The notes beneath the pieces were generated by a model that was not told the origin of the DNA, ran no database searches, and saw nothing but the letters and a program-made list of their open reading frames with translations. DNA of 33,585 nucleotides, from assembly GCA_017395635.1 (NCBI GenBank), contig JAFQOE010000019.1:1-33585 (forward strand), written 5' to 3'. Made by a program: the position numbers and the translations under genes. This document shows, one piece after another, positions 32,733-33,585 of the stretch. This DNA is from Lachnospiraceae bacterium (lineage in GTDB: Bacteria > Bacillota > Clostridia > Lachnospirales > Lachnospiraceae). Every line of letters starts with the position of its first letter. Position 1 is the first letter of the stretch.

Positions 32733-33585
32733 TCAACTTTCCCAGCATAAATCACTAAACATAGCCTGGATAAATCTGGCTTGAGATGCCATCCAATTGC
32801 AGACTTGTATTTTTATCATTTCTGTGATTTGCGCAGAAAAGGTAGTTGCTATATTTACAAACAGTGCCATTAAACTCTGTAATGCATTTGTCAAATCCAT
32901 GTCCTGAATATCATCACAGAACATGTGAAATAATTCGCCATAACTACGTTCGTCATTTTCGTTTCTACGAATCCATTCGAGCAGAATGTATCGTACAAAT
33001 ACAATTCTTACAGGAATTCCCTTCTTGGTTGTTACCAATAATGAACCAAAGATATTAGATGCACCATTATAGTTAACGAATTTCTGCAACTCTGGCAAGG
33101 TATAAGCTTTGCCATTAAAGTAATAACGCTGTTTTAACTGTTTAACCATGCCAATAACATCCAGACCTAATTCAAGAATGGACTGAATCATAGGTTCCGT
33201 TGTAAACCATGTATCCATAAGAACATAGTCAGCAAGAATGCCTGCATTAAGAGCTTCACTGATTAGTTTGATAGCAGCTTCCGGTTTTGACAGCATACTA
33301 TCTCTTCTTACTTTGTATCCATTGGTACGATGGTCGATATCAGACATTTCCTGATAACGATTGGATTTATTAGCAGAAGAAAGCATGTTAAATCCAACAG
33401 GAACAAAACTGTACCCGTCTGTCCATCCTAGGGTGAGCATAGAAAATCCGCGCTTATATTTATGTTCTGAATGATCATAAATGCGTGCAAGTAGTTCGAC
33501 CTTTTTGCTACGATTTCTGTTAACAACCGAATCATCCAGCACAAAAGCAGTGACACGTTCCGGTCTGGTTAAATGTTCAAAAGCA
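32733..33585 (-). pseudogene. IS4-type DDE transposase, partial at window edge, apparent internal deletion
   Basis: The frame is open to the window end (upstream residues read AFEHLTRPERVTAFVLDDSV), so the 5' part lies outside. Visible: LDDSVVNRNRSKKVELLARIYDH with the first catalytic Asp region, FSMLTLGWTDGYSFVPVGFNML, and YVLMDTWFTTEPMI with the second Asp. After GIPVRIVFVR the sequence jumps to YILLEWIRRNENDERSYGELFHMFCDD. In the full-length proteins I remember, about 60 residues with the YGKRWxIExFFK segment (third catalytic acidic residue) separate these parts. The deletion keeps the frame. Without the Glu the protein should be inactive. The family name and deletion size are from memory. 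Confidence 0.75.

Noticed and set aside
1-33585. CRISPR array, prophage or restriction system
   Set aside because: No regularly spaced repeats, cas-like, phage structural or restriction-modification genes were seen in the window.

Overview
The window looks like a chromosome segment of an anaerobic, low-GC Firmicute, most likely a Lachnospiraceae (Clostridium cluster XIVa) member. This rests on gene content: an orphan [FeFe]-hydrogenase maturase HydE, paired GlgC/GlgD, SpoVG, a pth-mfd-foldase cluster, a PadR regulator with a HAAS-type membrane protein, AGGAGG-type ribosome binding sites and frequent extended -10 promoters. The genus cannot be fixed from the sequence alone.

Layout. 1-4182: leftward genes hydE, plsC, lysA and a DUF421 membrane protein. 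4353-9279: rightward ftsH, a chemotaxis receptor and an asparaginase. 9506-12315: glycogen genes glgC-glgD, then spoVG. 12372-19848: a GlmU-like uridylyltransferase, pth, mfd and two PrsA/SurA-like foldases, ended by a 19-bp bidirectional terminator. 19894-21169: divergent DUF4190 and DUF2752 membrane proteins. 21217-21442: tRNA-Leu(CAG) and a hairpin-rich noncoding island. 21480-23039: padR and its membrane-protein partner behind a promoter with two 21-bp operators. 23183-23482: a compact convergent locus that I interpret as a type I toxin-antitoxin module. 23694-29978: a Lon-family protease, an aminotransferase, YbaK and a leaderless EF-hand-like protein. 30186-32594: a LytTR response regulator, a GHKL sensor kinase, a pair of LytTR-type direct repeats and a 20-codon peptide gene. 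32733-33585: the 3' part of a DDE transposase that appears to carry an internal deletion.

Two small, easily missed systems are the most interesting content. (1) At 23183-23482 a 28-codon, TTG-initiated, one-helix membrane peptide and an RNA of about 70 nt converge on one bidirectional terminator. The RNA carries a near copy (13 nt + 9 nt) of the complement of the toxin start region. This is the arrangement of the enterococcal par (Fst/RNA II) type I system. (2) At 32411-32594 two 18-nt repeats at a 20-bp period, each holding a near-consensus AgrA/LytTR site, lie just upstream of a promoter and a 20-residue amphipathic Trp-rich peptide gene, directly after an AgrC/AgrA-like pair. No exporter or AgrB-like processing gene is seen.

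A dispersed 44-nt hairpin (12372 and 28603) with constant ends and a variable stem is a further candidate genome-wide repeat. Promoters and transcript ends were read by eye against consensus and are predictions. Family assignments come from motif recognition, not database searches.
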